Part shown: piece by piece, positions 23,641 through 34,602 of the stretch
Position numbering within the stretch: position 1 is the stretch's first letter
Layout of the letters: the number at the start of each line of letters is the position of its first letter
Origin: Haliclystus octoradiatus
Lineage: Eukaryota; Cnidaria; Staurozoa; Stauromedusae; Haliclystidae
NCBI GenBank assembly: GCA_916610825.1
Contig: OU744447.1
Span: 22,884,962 to 22,948,961 of the forward strand
Direction: 5' to 3'
Length of the DNA: 64,000 nucleotides
The notes under the pieces: generated by a model
What the model saw: only the letters and a program-made list of their open reading frames with translations
Told to the model about the DNA's origin: nothing
The model's database searches: none
Position numbers and translations under genes: made by a program

Positions 23641-24790
23641 GATTTTTAAAAGCCATTCATTCCATTTGCTGATCTTTAAGTAGCTTCTCTATGCTGTTGC
23701 CAAAAGTATACGCGTACTTTGATGGAATTGGAAAACTCTGTCAATAGCTGAACGCCTTTTCGCACGCGTTAAGTCGATGCTATCTCTGGACAAGGACGTT
23801 ATGTATTGTGGCTCTGTTCCCTATATTCCTATTACATTGCATGACTCTGTGTTGAGTAAGGCACATTCTACTCATCAAGGCATTAATGCGACTCAGTGAT
23901 TTCTTCAAAAAGGGGAATGGTGATCAGGTACAGACAGAGACGCAGATCAGTTTGTTTCCAGATGTAAACAGTGCTCAGATTTGCGTCCTGAAGCAAGTAA
24001 AAATGTTCATGAGTGGCATACAGTTTTACCGTGGGAGTGGCTGCATATGGATCTTGGACATGCTAACGATATAGTAAATGTACTCATTATCGTCAATGCA
24101 AGCAGTGGCAGGATCGAGGCATTTCGTTGTCCTGATAGATCAACGCCCAATATCATTCTTATTTTCTCAGTTTTGTTCTCCTGTTTTGGGGTGGAAAATA
24201 TTTAGTTTCAGATAACACGCGAGAATTTGTCAGCAATGAGATCGTTGGTTGGCTATCAGAATCAAGCTGTCACAAATCCAAATCACCCGCATACTTTTCA
24301 CGTGCACACGGTTTGGCGGAGTGTTCAGTCCAGACTGTTAAGGGGACCATGAAGGTATGGCATCGTAGCTTACGATTTTCATTCGACATGTTTCTTAATA
24401 AAATATTGCTAGTGCATCGCACAACATCGTTGGCAAAGGGTGAATCGCCAGCTGAAATCCTACTAGGGCGTAACCTAAGAGTCCTTTTTGTGGTAGGGAT
24501 TACAACACGAACGGCATGGTTGCAATCCGAGGGGCGCACGATTCTCGCTTCGCACAATCAGATAGGTCGAGTACACCCTCCGGCCACCATAGACACGCCT
24601 ACTGCAAAGGGTGTTGCAGAAGCTACAGGATCAACAGGTAATTTCGGCAGAACGCATATCTTCTATCATACAAAAAGTGATATCAGGAACGGTAATGACA
24701 ACGATAATCAATTACCTAATAATGACATTCTTGCCTCTCCCGAGTTGCATCGCTCTACAAGACATTCTAATCCGTCTAACTATTAAGGAT
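23640..24790 (+). pseudogene. Gypsy element 2 integrase
   Basis: Relic of the zinc-binding region at about 23850-24000. The catalytic core has WLHMDLGHANDIVNVLIIV (first Asp, about 24040), then AECSVQTVKGTMKVW with the catalytic Glu (about 24313-24350), and ends in LRRSTRH-like wording (LHRSTRHSNPSNY) before TAA at 24784. Several frameshifts. Confidence 0.78.
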
Positions 24791-24797
24791 TTTTAAC

Positions 24798-24814
24798 CAT
24801 AGAAACGGGGAAGT
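24798..24814 (+). other. Polypurine tract of gypsy element 2
   Basis: AGAAACGGGGAAG stands directly before the 3' LTR start TGTGATATAACG. Confidence 0.6.
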
Positions 24815-24868
24815 TGTGATATAACGTACATAAGCCTCATATTGTAGTTAACCTCGCTATCATATTGC

Positions 24869-26233
24869 TACGATGGCCGAGGCGGGCCGCTTTTAAAACA
24901 CTCTCATTATTACATCAAAATAGTCAGACACCATCGCCCCCGCCGATCCACGTGATATATGAGTATGTGATTGGCTAATTTCAATAGAGCGGATATCTGG
25001 CTAGAGGCTTATATACAAACTTCAAACTTCAAACTTCAAACTTCAAACTTCTGACTTTCAAACTTTAAACTTCAAACTTCAAGCTTCCGACTTTCAAACT
25101 TCAAACTTCAAACCTCAAACTTCCGACTTTCAAATTTCAAACTTCAAACTTCCGACTTTCAAACTTCAAACTTCTGACTTCGTTTAATTAGACAAATTTG
25201 GGTAACTTGAATCCTTGATCACGTGGCCTGGAATTCGGGTGTTTACAGTCGAACCATATGGTCAAGTTGTTGTTGTTTTTTACTTCTCAAAATCAAGAAT
25301 TAATCCATAAATACACATTACAAACTTAACAATAAAGTGACACTGCTGTTTTCTGTCTGTCAAATAAGTTTGCCCTCTCCAATCATCCATGAATCCAGTA
25401 TTTAAACAGGGTTAATAATATTCCCATAAATCAATCCCATAAGTAATTTGTTAACTAAACTCTTGGAAGTATGTTACAACACATTAGCAACCATCATGAC
25501 GAGTATGCAAAAATATATTGACATGTAGTAAATAAGTAAGTTATTGAATTAGAAAGCATATAAATACCCCAATAATACGCGATTATATGGTTTTAACTAA
25601 ACTTCAGAAAAGTAGAAATGACCAATCTTTCATTTATTCGACTCATTCTTTCGACTCGACCACATAAAGACTATGAAAACTTGAATATTTACGTCAACAT
25701 AGCAATAGTCCGATAATTATTTACTATTTAATCCGTGTTTGTCCTTGTCACTTTATTGTTAGTTTTGTAATGTGTATTTATGGATTAATTCTTGATATTG
25801 AGAAGTAAAAAACAACAACAACTTGACCATATGGTTCGACTGTAAAAGATTGTAAACACCCGAATTCCAGGCCACGTGATCAAGGATTCAACTTACCCAA
25901 ATTTGTCTATTTAAACGAAGTCAGAAGTTTGAAGTTTGAAAGTCGGAAGTTTGAAGTTTGAAGTTTGAAGTTTAGATATTAATGAGAGCGTTTCAAAAGT
26001 GGCTCGCCTCGGCCATCGTAGAAGTTTGAAGTTTGAAGTTTGAAAGTCGGAAGTTTGAAGTTTGAAGCTTGAAGTTTGAAGTTTGTATATAAAGCCTCTA
26101 GCCAGACATCCGCTCTATTGAAATTAGCCAATCACATATCCATAAATCACGTGGTTCGGCGGGACGATGGTGTCTGACTATTTTGATGTAATAAATGAGA
26201 GCGTTTTAAAAGTGGCCCGCCTCGGCCATCGTA
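24869..26233. mobile_element. Foldback transposon with heptamer-repeat arms, inserted in the 3' LTR of gypsy 2
   Basis: 1365 bp. Outer ends TACGATGGCCGAGGCGGGCC and GGCCCGCCTCGGCCATCGTA are exact inverses. The element is flanked by TATTGC at 24863-24868 and 26234-26239, a 6-bp duplication that also explains the split LTR. Each arm is about 480 bp: unique TIR, then heptamer satellite (AAACTTC in the left arm 25018-25180, GAAGTTT in the right arm 25920-26090), then a shared inner block (25215-25345 with 25740-25910). The loop is about 390 bp. The right arm contains a second inner copy of the terminus at about 25980-26022. No transposase frame, so non-autonomous. Structure recalls Galileo/FB foldback elements. 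Confidence 0.85.
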
Positions 26234-26359
26234 TATTGCAGTATACGTAATCACGTGTGGCATTAAACTACACGCCTTGTATTTTTTTTTGATCAGATTC
26301 TCGCTAGCTGTCGTACGAACAGTACCTACGATTATCATATTGTGTTATATGACAATAAT

Positions 26360-26765
26360 CATTCCAATTGAACATTTACTGAAATTTTATGGTTATCATT
26401 ATGTGATTCTTTGACTAATTCAATCTTCCTTTGGTAAAATAATGGGAGTGGAAAATGACGTAATAAATTTTGACCCCTATAAAATAACTCCTGCATCTAC
26501 GCCTGGTTTGAAGTTACCAAGCCCCATAATTCGTCTCAAATTCATATCTTGCAAAACTTTGTCTCTGATTGACGTCTAATTTTGGTAACGAAAGTCTGCA
26601 TCATTGCGTTTCTTGACCATCAATTCAAAGATGTCAAAGCTATTATAACTGATAATGACAACAATTTTTTTTTCAATCTCAATCAAATAGTTTTTCTTCC
26701 ATACATCTGACTATGCTTCTTGGTTATTTCAATTTCAAGTGATTAATTAAATGAAATTGGAAAAC
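26360..26765. other. Short unexplained interval
   Basis: Between the gypsy 2 target duplicate and the TATG microsatellite. No frame or repeat recognised. Confidence 0.4.
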
Positions 26766-26773
26766 TGTACTTT

Positions 26774-26886
26774 GTATGTATGTATGTATGTATGTATGTA
26801 TGTATTTATGTATGTATGTATGTATGTATGTATGTATGTATGTATGTATGTATGTATGTATGTATGTATGTATGTATGTATGTATG

Positions 26887-26918
<32 letters not shown>

Positions 26919-26941
26919 ATAGATAGATATAGATAGATAGT
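26774..26941. repeat. TATG microsatellite with GATA tail
   Basis: Roughly 140 bp of TGTA repeats followed by about 24 bp of GATA repeats. The long open frames on both strands here are artefacts of the repeat. It lies at the 3' end of a minus-strand LINE and probably grew from that LINE's tail. Confidence 0.95.
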
Positions 26942-27897
26942 AGTTTATTTTGAGACATGTAAACAACTTAATACAATTTTCAAGTGGCTATTATAACTTA
27001 TGTAGGTTAAAAGGCTATATGGTTTTTCTAGGTATAATTGCAGTTGTTTCTTGATGTCTATCAGGTTATTTTAAACTGTTGATTAATTATGTTCGCAATA
27101 AGTTCATTACTTCTTGTTTATATTGGTATTTATTATAATTTTCTAAGTGATTATATTTATTTAGCAACTGTGCTCCACGGAAGGAGAAAGAACGTTTTCC
27201 GCGGTCAGTATGTACACGTGGAAATATGAATGATTTTCTTCTAGTGTTATAATTTGAATTAGCTTTGGTAAAAAGAGATTGTAAATTAGCGCCATTACTG
27301 CCTAAAACTGATTTGTGAGCTGTTGTAGCTGTTCTTAATTCAACAATTTGTTCAATTGTCAGCCAGTTCAATTGTTTCAATGCGTCTTCCATTCTTGAAT
27401 GTTTTCTTTTTCCTATGATTAATTTGGCTGCCCAATTTTGTATTCCAATCTGTACCCTACGCAATTGAGTTTTTGTACATGATGAAAATACTTCAAGAGC
27501 ATATAAGCTTGGTTCTACAATTTTTGATTCAACAAGTCGGGTAAAAAGATGTTTTGGAATGTACCGACGTTGTTTTGCTATTGCTGATATTCGATGTGAT
27601 GCTGTCTTTAAGATTTGGTTGATGTGTTGCTTGTAGCTCATATCTTTGTCGAATGTGATACCAAGGTTTCGAGCAGAAGGGGTATAGGAAAGAGTTTCAT
27701 TGTTTATTTTTAGCAGTGGCAGTTGTGTATTTGCTACTTTCTTATGAACAATGGATAGAATTTGTGTTTTCTTGGCATTGAGTAAAAGCGAATTTGAGTT
27801 GAACCAGGACGTAAGTGTTTGTAAATCAGCATTTATTTTTGATTCTATTTCAGGTAGTGAGCCTGGGTTTTTTGGATTGTACTTATACAGGATTCGA
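26942..27897 (-). pseudogene. 5'-truncated LINE, RT C-terminal half (family with GATA/TATG tail)
   Basis: The minus strand from 27890 reads LTSWFNSNSLLLNAKKTQIL, then ARNLGITFDKDMSYKQHI, then a C-terminal RT block open from 27641 to 27087 (QLRRVQIGIQNWAAKLIIG). These are standard post-catalytic regions of animal LINE reverse transcriptases. The catalytic motifs are absent; truncation falls at a small TATG repeat at 27898. Confidence 0.82.
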
Positions 27898-27925
27898 TTG
27901 TATGTATGTATGTATGTATGTATAA

Positions 27926-28185
27926 TTATTTTGTGAGAAGTAGTATTAAATTGATAAAGTAAAATATATTAAATTGAAGATGAGGTGTTAGTAGAAACTA
28001 TAATATTGACTCAGGTCTAATTTATTCCGTTCTGATTTAAAACTTGTGATATTTCCACAAATCACTACATTATTAGGAAGATTGTTCCACCATGATATCG
28101 AATAGAAATATCATCAAAGTTTAATTCGACTAGTACTTTAACGATTTTGAATACCATACATAGATCTTGCTTCAATCGACCAGGC
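27926..28185 (-). pseudogene. Short LINE 3' fragment
   Basis: On the minus strand the frame includes ISWWNNLPNNVVICGNITSF, the C-terminal motif also seen in the LINE at 575-2345. The TATG repeat at 27898-27925 is its 3' tail. Confidence 0.6.
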
Positions 28186-28488
28186 TCAAGCGTGTGTGTG
28201 TGTGTATAATTTTATTTCGATTCGTAACCAAAATGAGGAAATGCTCGTTTATACATTGATACGAATTTAAAAGTAAGTTATTAATTATAATATTGTAAAT
28301 TAGTAGAAATAATGATAAGGATAATAGTATTAATAATATAATATAATTTTTATTTTTATTTTAATTTATTTTTTTATTATTTTTTTTTCGTTTTTTTGAA
28401 CAAGATAAGTTCCATAATTATGCTAATTGTATTATATTTATGACGAGAATGCTAGTGTTTTTTTGATATTTATAACATTATAATCTAA

Positions 28489-30985
28489 CTATCGACAGCT
28501 GATTGACATAAACCAATAATTTATTTTCCATTCCAGGGATGTCAAATACGCAAGAGTAGACTCTTTGAATGTTCTTATTGCTTCCCCAAGTATTACTTCC
28601 GGGATAAAGTTCCAGACTCTAGTACCTACTGCTACAATTGACCATTTCATCAGGGTTGTTCTGCAAATGGGTGGGATGAGTTTGTTTGGACGGCAAATTG
28701 ACGTATATTTAGTGTTGGATATCTTGAAGAGGGAGTGTAAAAGTTTTGGAGCTTCTGTTATGAGTGTTTTGTGGATCATATTGGTTAATTTTACTATTCT
28801 TCTGACGTGTAGAGATGGAAGACGATATTCTTTTCCAGTATTGGGTCGTTTTAGGTGTTTTAGTGGTTTTTCTTGAATTCTTTCTAATTTTAGTCTATCC
28901 GTTTGATTAATTCCAAGAAGAAGTAGGCTACAATGTTCTAGGTGAGGACGGATGTATGTCTTGTAAAGTATATTGGCAAGGTGTGGGTTTAGAGATTTTT
29001 CAACCTGTTTGATTTGATATAGGGTGAGATTGGCTTTTCTGATGCAATTGCGAAGATGACATCTCATTTTTAATCTACTGTCAATGTGAGCACCGAGTAT
29101 CTTTATTATATTGAGCCAAGGTAAGGTTACATCATCGATTGTAATGTCTTTGTTATGTATTTGATTAGTACTTAGAAGATTCGCCCTCGTAACGTGAATG
29201 TTCATCGTTTTTTTTGTATATTGGTGAGACTATGCCATGTTTCCAGGCTTTTGGTATTTCATTTATTGTTATTAAGTGATTGAATAGATTGGTAATAGGA
29301 GAGGTGAGGCTAGGTAGGATAGTTTTGAGGAAGCTTACGGATATGTTATCGGCCCCAGTTGCCTTATTAGTTCTGAATCTTTTGATAATGTTATATACTT
29401 CATTTTCTGATGTGTATTGAAAACAGAAGGAAGTGCAGGAGCGATTCATGATTTGATGTATGCTTGGGTGATTTTTGAGATAGTCGGCAGTCCAGTTTGG
29501 AGTAGGTGGTATACATTTTTTTAAATATCTTCCAATTATTTGTGCTTTTTCTTTAGCGGAGGTTATTAAGCAATTGTTTTCTAATAAATTAGCTACATTA
29601 GCAGATTTTTTTTTCCCAATAACAGTGATCCTTTGTAGGTTACGGTGAAATTTTGAGGGTTCAGTCTTTGAAGATGTTTCGAGATATTGTTGGAGGCTGT
29701 GTCGTTTAAGTTTTGTGACTATATTCCGTTGAGTGTGGAAGCGGCGGATATTTTCTTCATTTCGTGGTAACTTCGATAAGTGATCTCTGAGTCTGATAGC
29801 TTCGTCGATGTTAGCTGTAATCCATGGTGGTCTTTTTGCCTTGATAAGTTTAGATGTCAATGGTGAATGCTTCTCTATGACTGAGTTAACTTCAAAGAAC
29901 CATCTGTTCCATACATCATCGGCTGACAGTAGCTCACCGTTATCATTAGTGTACATACGTTCCCATTGTATCCCACAGAGATCATTATTGAGTGAAGTAA
30001 AGTTTGTATTTTTCGTTTTTCTGTAAGTTATTAATCTTGGCTGTGTGCGGAGGCATTTAGTTTTGTATGTTGTCATGAAGATACTGTGGTCGGAAGCTCC
30101 AGTTGCGATGATGTTACTAGCAAGGAAGTGTCTTGGATGCGATACGAGTATGACATCAAGTGATGTCCCTGATGATGGTCTGGTTGGTCCATTGATCAGA
30201 TTGATGAGAGCGTAGTTATCAATAAATTTTTGAAGGGATTGTCCAGGAGTGTTATTCACTTTTTTGCTAGTATCGCAATTCAAATCACCTAGCAATACTA
30301 CCTCAGATCGTGATCTAAGTAATGTTTCCATAATACTATTCAGACAGTCAAAATACTTCTTCAGTGCAAAATTTGGTGGCCGGTATGTTAATATTATTGA
30401 CTCCTTTTTTAAGCCAAATTTAATATCGAATGCCATCATCTCAATTTTGTTATTTTCCCATTTAGGTTTTCTTCTGCAAGCTATGTTGTCGTTGATGTAG
30501 AATACAAGCCCACCTCCAGCAGTGCTGTTGGGACGGTCTTTCCTATGTAGAGTGAATATATCTAAGTCTATTTGCTTATTGCTGATATTAGCGTTTAATT
30601 TGGTTTCACATAGGGCAATGATATTCGGTGATAATTTATTAATGAGGTGGTCGATTTCGTGCTGCTTCCCTCTTAGACTGTTGCAGTTCCAGCTGACGAT
30701 GTTAATATTATGAATTGGTCCAGGGTTGGGATGTATATCACCACAGCAGAGCATTATTAGATAGATAAGTGTTATAAAGTATTGGTTGATCTGTGAAAAA
30801 CATTTGAGTACAGTAGTGAATGATGTAGTTATTCTGACATACAAATTGTTTATGGTGGATAATACGATATGCTTCAATTTTTTATAAAGTTTTGTTTTGG
30901 TGTTTTGTTTAGTTACTTGATATTTACTGATGGATGAGTTAAATAAACCGGTTGATATTCGGAATTGTTGATTATTGATGGGCAT
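28489..30985 (-). pseudogene. LINE ORF2: 2A-like motif, APE endonuclease, RT with core deleted
   Basis: The frame 30985-29165 is open for 606 codons. Residues 82-90 (30742-30716) are GDIHPNPGP, a 2A-like ribosome-skipping motif directly before the endonuclease. Endonuclease residues are visible: NIVSWNCN, ALCETKL, LLGDLNCD, GASDHSIF. RT begins with NKATGADNIS and HGIVSPIYKK, then at about 29215 the sequence jumps out of frame into the thumb region (open 29205-28489, KILGAHIDSRLKM...). All RT catalytic motifs (A, B, C; about 200 residues) are missing, so the copy cannot transpose by itself. Confidence 0.88.
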
Positions 30986-31074
30986 TGCGGTATTTTGTTT
31001 AGGTCATATGCTGAAGTTGTTTTTCGATGATTCCCTAAGTGGCGTTTGTGAAAGTTGTATTCCGATGTTGCGTT

Positions 31075-32000
31075 TTATGTGTAAGAGTAGTAGTGGGCAA
31101 CTGCCATCGAAGGTGTGATGCGATGTTGTTTTTCATTGGAATGCCTTCGATTTGCAGCATGCGGCACATTTTCTTTCCTTCCTGCTGCATTCTTTTTCCC
31201 GTCTAGTGGATGTTGATCACCACAATGAAAGCAAATTGACTCTTCGTCAATCATTTCACAATTTTTTGTACTGTGACCAAGACGGCCACAATGAAAACAT
31301 CGAATCGGCTTCAGATCTCGATAGGCGCAGACATTTAGTATTGAATCAAGTCTTAGCCACATGTTGTTCTCGGCAAGCTTAGAGAATGCTTTGGATGCTA
31401 GTCGTAAGGATACTCTTTGATCAAGAGCATTCTCTTTTGTTGGAAACAGATATAAATTAATAATGTCATTTTGACTCTCAAAAATGTCTGGATTGTCAGC
31501 AAGCAGTGAATCATGGATAGCTTTAGATGTCATCCATTTCGGAACATTTGGAATAATTGCGACTGGATCTCTTTTTTAATTTCTTTGTAGGTAATTTTAC
31601 CTTTACTTAAGGATGATTTAATGCTGGCTAGCGTTTCATTCGGCACTTCGATCGAGGTTGTTTTCCCTTTTGTTGTAATTATTGATCCTTTAACATTAAT
31701 TTTACTTTTCTTTAGTTTTTCTTTTATTTTTTCAGAAGGTTCATCTGAAAGAAGCTTTGTGCAGTTTTTTGTTGTTCCATAATTGTTCTATTGACAATTA
31801 ATGCATTGTTAGGGGCTGTAGCCACTACCTGTGACCAAGAATTTGGTTGACATGGCAACTTTTCCCGCTCGATAAATTTAGAAATAATTTCTTTTAATTC
31901 AGATATTTCTTCCTTCATTTCATTGATCGATTCCTTCAGTTTATCTTTGCATTTGCATTCTAAGCCTTCATTGTCACTGGTACTCTGTTTGGCCCGTTAT
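31075..32000 (-). pseudogene. LINE ORF1 (gag-like, zinc knuckles)
   Basis: From about 31990 down: a coiled-coil-like start (KLKESINEMKEEISELKEII), then an RRM-like middle, broken by frameshifts around 31540-31730. Open 31533-31075 ends with CFHCGRLGHSTKNC, a CX2CX4HX4C knuckle, followed by CFHCGDQH and a second partial His/Cys cluster. This fits RNA-binding ORF1 proteins of CR1/L2-like and Jockey-like LINEs. Confidence 0.75.
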
Positions 32001-32289
32001 TTTCCCATCTGTAGCAAATTCAAAATATCTGTGCTTACCTATCGATTGCTTACATCGTTGATCGTTGATCGTTGATGAGGCTATTGAAGCAAAAGATAAG
32101 TTGATAAGTTTACATCAATTCTTTAACATCATTTGTTCAAGATGTGATATATTTCGATATTATTACCAAATCAGTCATTGAGCAATAATAAATTATATCT
32201 TAAATATGGTTATATTCAAAATAATGATAAATTGAAAAACCTAGTGAATATTAACGACCAAACGAGTGTCCGTCTCAATGTCTAAAGCT

Positions 32290-33110
32290 TCTAGCTGTCT
32301 TTGTAGGAATCGAATTCTATGCCAGATACCCAACACAGATAACGTGTGAATTTTTGTTGCATTATTTCAATCAAATCTTTATCTTTTATAAATTGGGGAC
32401 TCCATACAAGTGTCAATGACTCCAATACTGGTGTAATACATACTTTATATGCTCTTAACGGCATAGTTGGGTCTCTGCAGATAAATATGCGCCTCACACA
32501 CAACGTAAAGCAAAAGTAATATAGATGGTGTCGTACTACTGAAGGCACCTTTATCACTCTTCTATTTCTAGAGGAGTGCCAGTTTTTCGCTTAGAGCAAT
32601 GATTTTAAACGCTCTTTGTTGATCTCAGCGGCGACATTGAAGATCAATTTAAACAGATTTCATGGCAGATAGGTATCGATTGACCATGCGCCACAGCTCC
32701 TTATAATGCAATTCCTTCTGAAAATTTCCATCCGGCATCCTTGAGATGGTACTCAATTGATGTTTTAGATAAAGTCAAGGTTGAGTTGATCTTCGGGGGA
32801 TTTGAACCAGAGTCGATCCGGTATGATCAGATCTGAAGTTCGGTTGCTCTGCCATCTGATCTAATCCTCCTTACAATGTAGCTCATTGATGAAGCTTTTG
32901 ATGCCAAATTGGCACAATGGTCTGAGAATTATAACTTACTTGTTAGATAGATACCAAGATCACAATCTTTCGATAAATGATGTAGTTCATGATCTGCCAT
33001 GAAAAATTCTTTCTTAGAAGTGTTCATGTTACCAAAATAAAAACATGACTTTTTTTAAAAGATATTTTCATTTGCCAAGTATCACACCAGGCACCAAACT
33101 TGCTATAGTT
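32290..33110 (-). pseudogene. LINE RT fragment carrying a SINE-like insertion
   Basis: From 33110 the minus strand reads a decayed catalytic to thumb region (FDNATSLSRT; WQMKISFKKSHVF; ADHELHHL-like sequence). After an insertion it continues at 32557-32291 with CVRRIFICRDPT and LVWSPQFIKDKDLIEIMQQKFTRYLC. The wording matches the LINE group of 575-2345. Multiple breaks. Confidence 0.7.
32600..32876 (-). mobile_element. tRNA-headed SINE-like insertion
   Basis: Starting at about 32876 on the minus strand: ATCAGATGGCAGAGCAACCG resembles an A box, and about 45 bases later GGTTCAAATCC is a perfect B-box/T-loop. The T stem does not pair well, so it is not a working tRNA. About 200 bp of non-tRNA body follows. 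It interrupts LINE coding sequence, as a SINE would. The right end is approximate and I could not identify its target duplication. Confidence 0.5.
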
Positions 33111-33357
33111 CTTGATAAAGAGGTAGCATTATCGAAGATCATCAGGTAGGTTTTTCTCAGATTGTATTTTACTTTCTTTTACTGTTTTTCATAGTCGGAG
33201 GCAGTTACTTTGTAAGATTCACTTGATGAGATACCATTTTTCATTCTTTTATATGCCCCTCGTTTAATAGCTTCCAGGCGCCTCAATTTCAAATTTACCT
33301 ATTGAAAATGAATCTTCAATTGTGAAAAAGCTTTACTGCAGTATGCTTTCGCTATAT

Positions 33358-34157
33358 AGCCTGCGTCCAGACTAAGACGTTTCTGAAGGAAAGTGTAAAG
33401 TCTGCGTAGCCGACCAAATAAAGCCGTTTTGCTGTCACTGCACTAGACTTGTAAAAGCAGTGACTCAATTCTATTGTTTAGCTTTGGTCATGTGGTTTTG
33501 ATTTGATGTCAGCCAATCACACTGTGGCTATCAGTCATGTGATGAACAAAAGTGAGGCCACATTTAGGATGACTTTTGGATTTGGAAGACGGTCTCATTT
33601 TATGAAAATATACAACGTATTTGTGAGTGAGTTAAATTTATTTTAAAATCCAATAACAGTTGTAGATCAGTGAAGAAAAATTCAAACAAACTACTGACAA
33701 CCAATGTTTATTTACACATGAATTTGTATCAATCCCCTCGAACGTACCGAGCACTTGGTTAACATTTGGTGAACGAGTAGGAATGTCACCTTAGAAAGTC
33801 AACAAAAAATTTACAAATATAAGAATAATAACATTGGCATTTTATAACATCGAGACACAGATGATCAATTCCTTCTTCAGTTAGACAACATGCTATACAA
33901 ACAACACAATTTCTGCTCAATTTTTTCCTTGAACGATTGTCATAAACTTTGTCTGCTTTCAACGATTTATTCCCAAGCTTGAGTGTTTTTTAATGTATAA
34001 CATGTACATGTAATTTTCACACACAGAACTGAGACCGGCAATTATGGTTTTTATAAGCGGCACTAGTCTAGTACAATGTCAGCAAAACAGCTTTGTTCTG
34101 TCGGCTACGCAGACGTTGCACTTTCCTTCAGACGCGTTTTAGTCTGGACGCAGGTAA
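33358..34157. mobile_element. Mutator-like MITE with about 115-bp TIRs and 9-bp target duplication
   Basis: The ends (CCTGCGTCCAGACTAAGACG and its inverse at 34135-34157) are inverted over about 115 bp. Flanking TCGCTATAT occurs at 33349-33357 and 34158-34166, a 9-bp duplication as made by Mutator/MULE transposases. No transposase frame. The related locus at 63.3 kb has the same flanking sequence without the element, so the empty site is preserved. It lies about 100 bp upstream of the PAN exon at 34261. Confidence 0.82.
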
Positions 34158-34167
34158 TCGCTATATG

Positions 34168-34260
34168 ACCATATGGCTGTATGCACACGTTTAATAATAG
34201 ATCATTGCAAGACTGTATAGATTGGAAAGACCTGTTTTTCTCTTTCTTATATCTGACAAT
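34168..34260 (+). promoter_or_regulatory. Conserved upstream/5' UTR segment of the PAN exon
   Basis: GTTTAATAATAGATCATTG and CTGACAATATGAAGCC are shared with 63328-63420. Conservation between the paralogues extends from here upstream past the MITE insertion site, so promoter and leader were duplicated with the exon. No clear TATA box. Confidence 0.5.
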
Positions 34261-34602
34261 ATGAAGCCAGGAAGCAGAAATTATCGAGGAAAAAAACATG
34301 AACAGTTTTCTTTGTCAGTCTGGAGAAATTTTATTTTGTTATTTTGTTCATGCCATGTAATCCATTGTTATTTGTTTGAGGATTCGAAGGGATATTATTT
34401 AAAACAATCTCCAATGAATCACATACAACATACAAACATTCTGAACTGCCTTCACGTTTGTATGAGGAAAAAGGATTGCTATTCAGTTAACATTTTCAAC
34501 AAATATCAAACGACCTCTGGAATTATCAATTGCCAATTCTTCAATAGATCATCGACATTCACTGGTATTATGGAAACAAGCGAACATGGGACATTCTACA
34601 AG
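34261..34602 (+). CDS. First exon of a secreted PAN-domain gene (paralogue 1)
   Basis: 114 codons from the ATG at 34261 to AAG|GTAAGT, phase 0. The ATG was chosen over the upstream TTG because the leader (SVWRNFILLFCSCHVIHC) follows it and because the paralogue at 63418 conserves this ATG and context. After cleavage the domain reads GYYLKQSP, NILNCLHVCMRKKDCYSVNIF, IINCQFFNRSSTF, EHGTFYK: a PAN/apple core with C-x3-C-x5-C and a later Cys. Downstream exons were not found with certainty; the lectin-like exon at 41295 has the right strand and a compatible type of phase. Otherwise unidentified. Confidence 0.78.

Larger units (their letters stand above)
21123..26354 (+). mobile_element. Old Ty3/gypsy element 2 with its 3' LTR split by a foldback transposon
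   Basis: The 5' LTR is 21123-21284. The 3' LTR begins at 24815, is interrupted at 24868 and resumes to 26354. The target duplication ATAAT occurs at 21118-21122 and 26355-26359. Internal order: gag, two zinc knuckles, protease, RT, RNase H, integrase. The knuckle and polymerase wording suggests the Mag-like branch of Ty3/gypsy, which is an inference. There are dozens of stops and frameshifts, far more than in element 1, so it is clearly older and inactive. Confidence 0.88.
28194..32010 (-). mobile_element. LINE with ORF1 and ORF2, internally deleted, with CA-repeat tail
   Basis: Minus-strand element reading from about 32010 to a TG/CA tail at 28194. It contains a gag-like ORF1 and an ORF2 with 2A-like motif, APE endonuclease and only the two flanks of the RT. 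A second copy of its 3' end is at 37005-37570 with the same tail. The 5' UTR lies above about 32000. Confidence 0.85.

Noticed and set aside
24270..24557. Minus-strand frame of 95 codons
   Set aside because: Shadow of the gypsy 2 integrase on the plus strand.
26751..26966. Long open frames on both strands (YVCM and THIH repeats)
   Set aside because: Pure translation of the TATG microsatellite.
32790..32876. Functional tRNA gene on the minus strand
   Set aside because: A and B boxes are present but the T stem and acceptor stem do not pair; treated as a SINE head.
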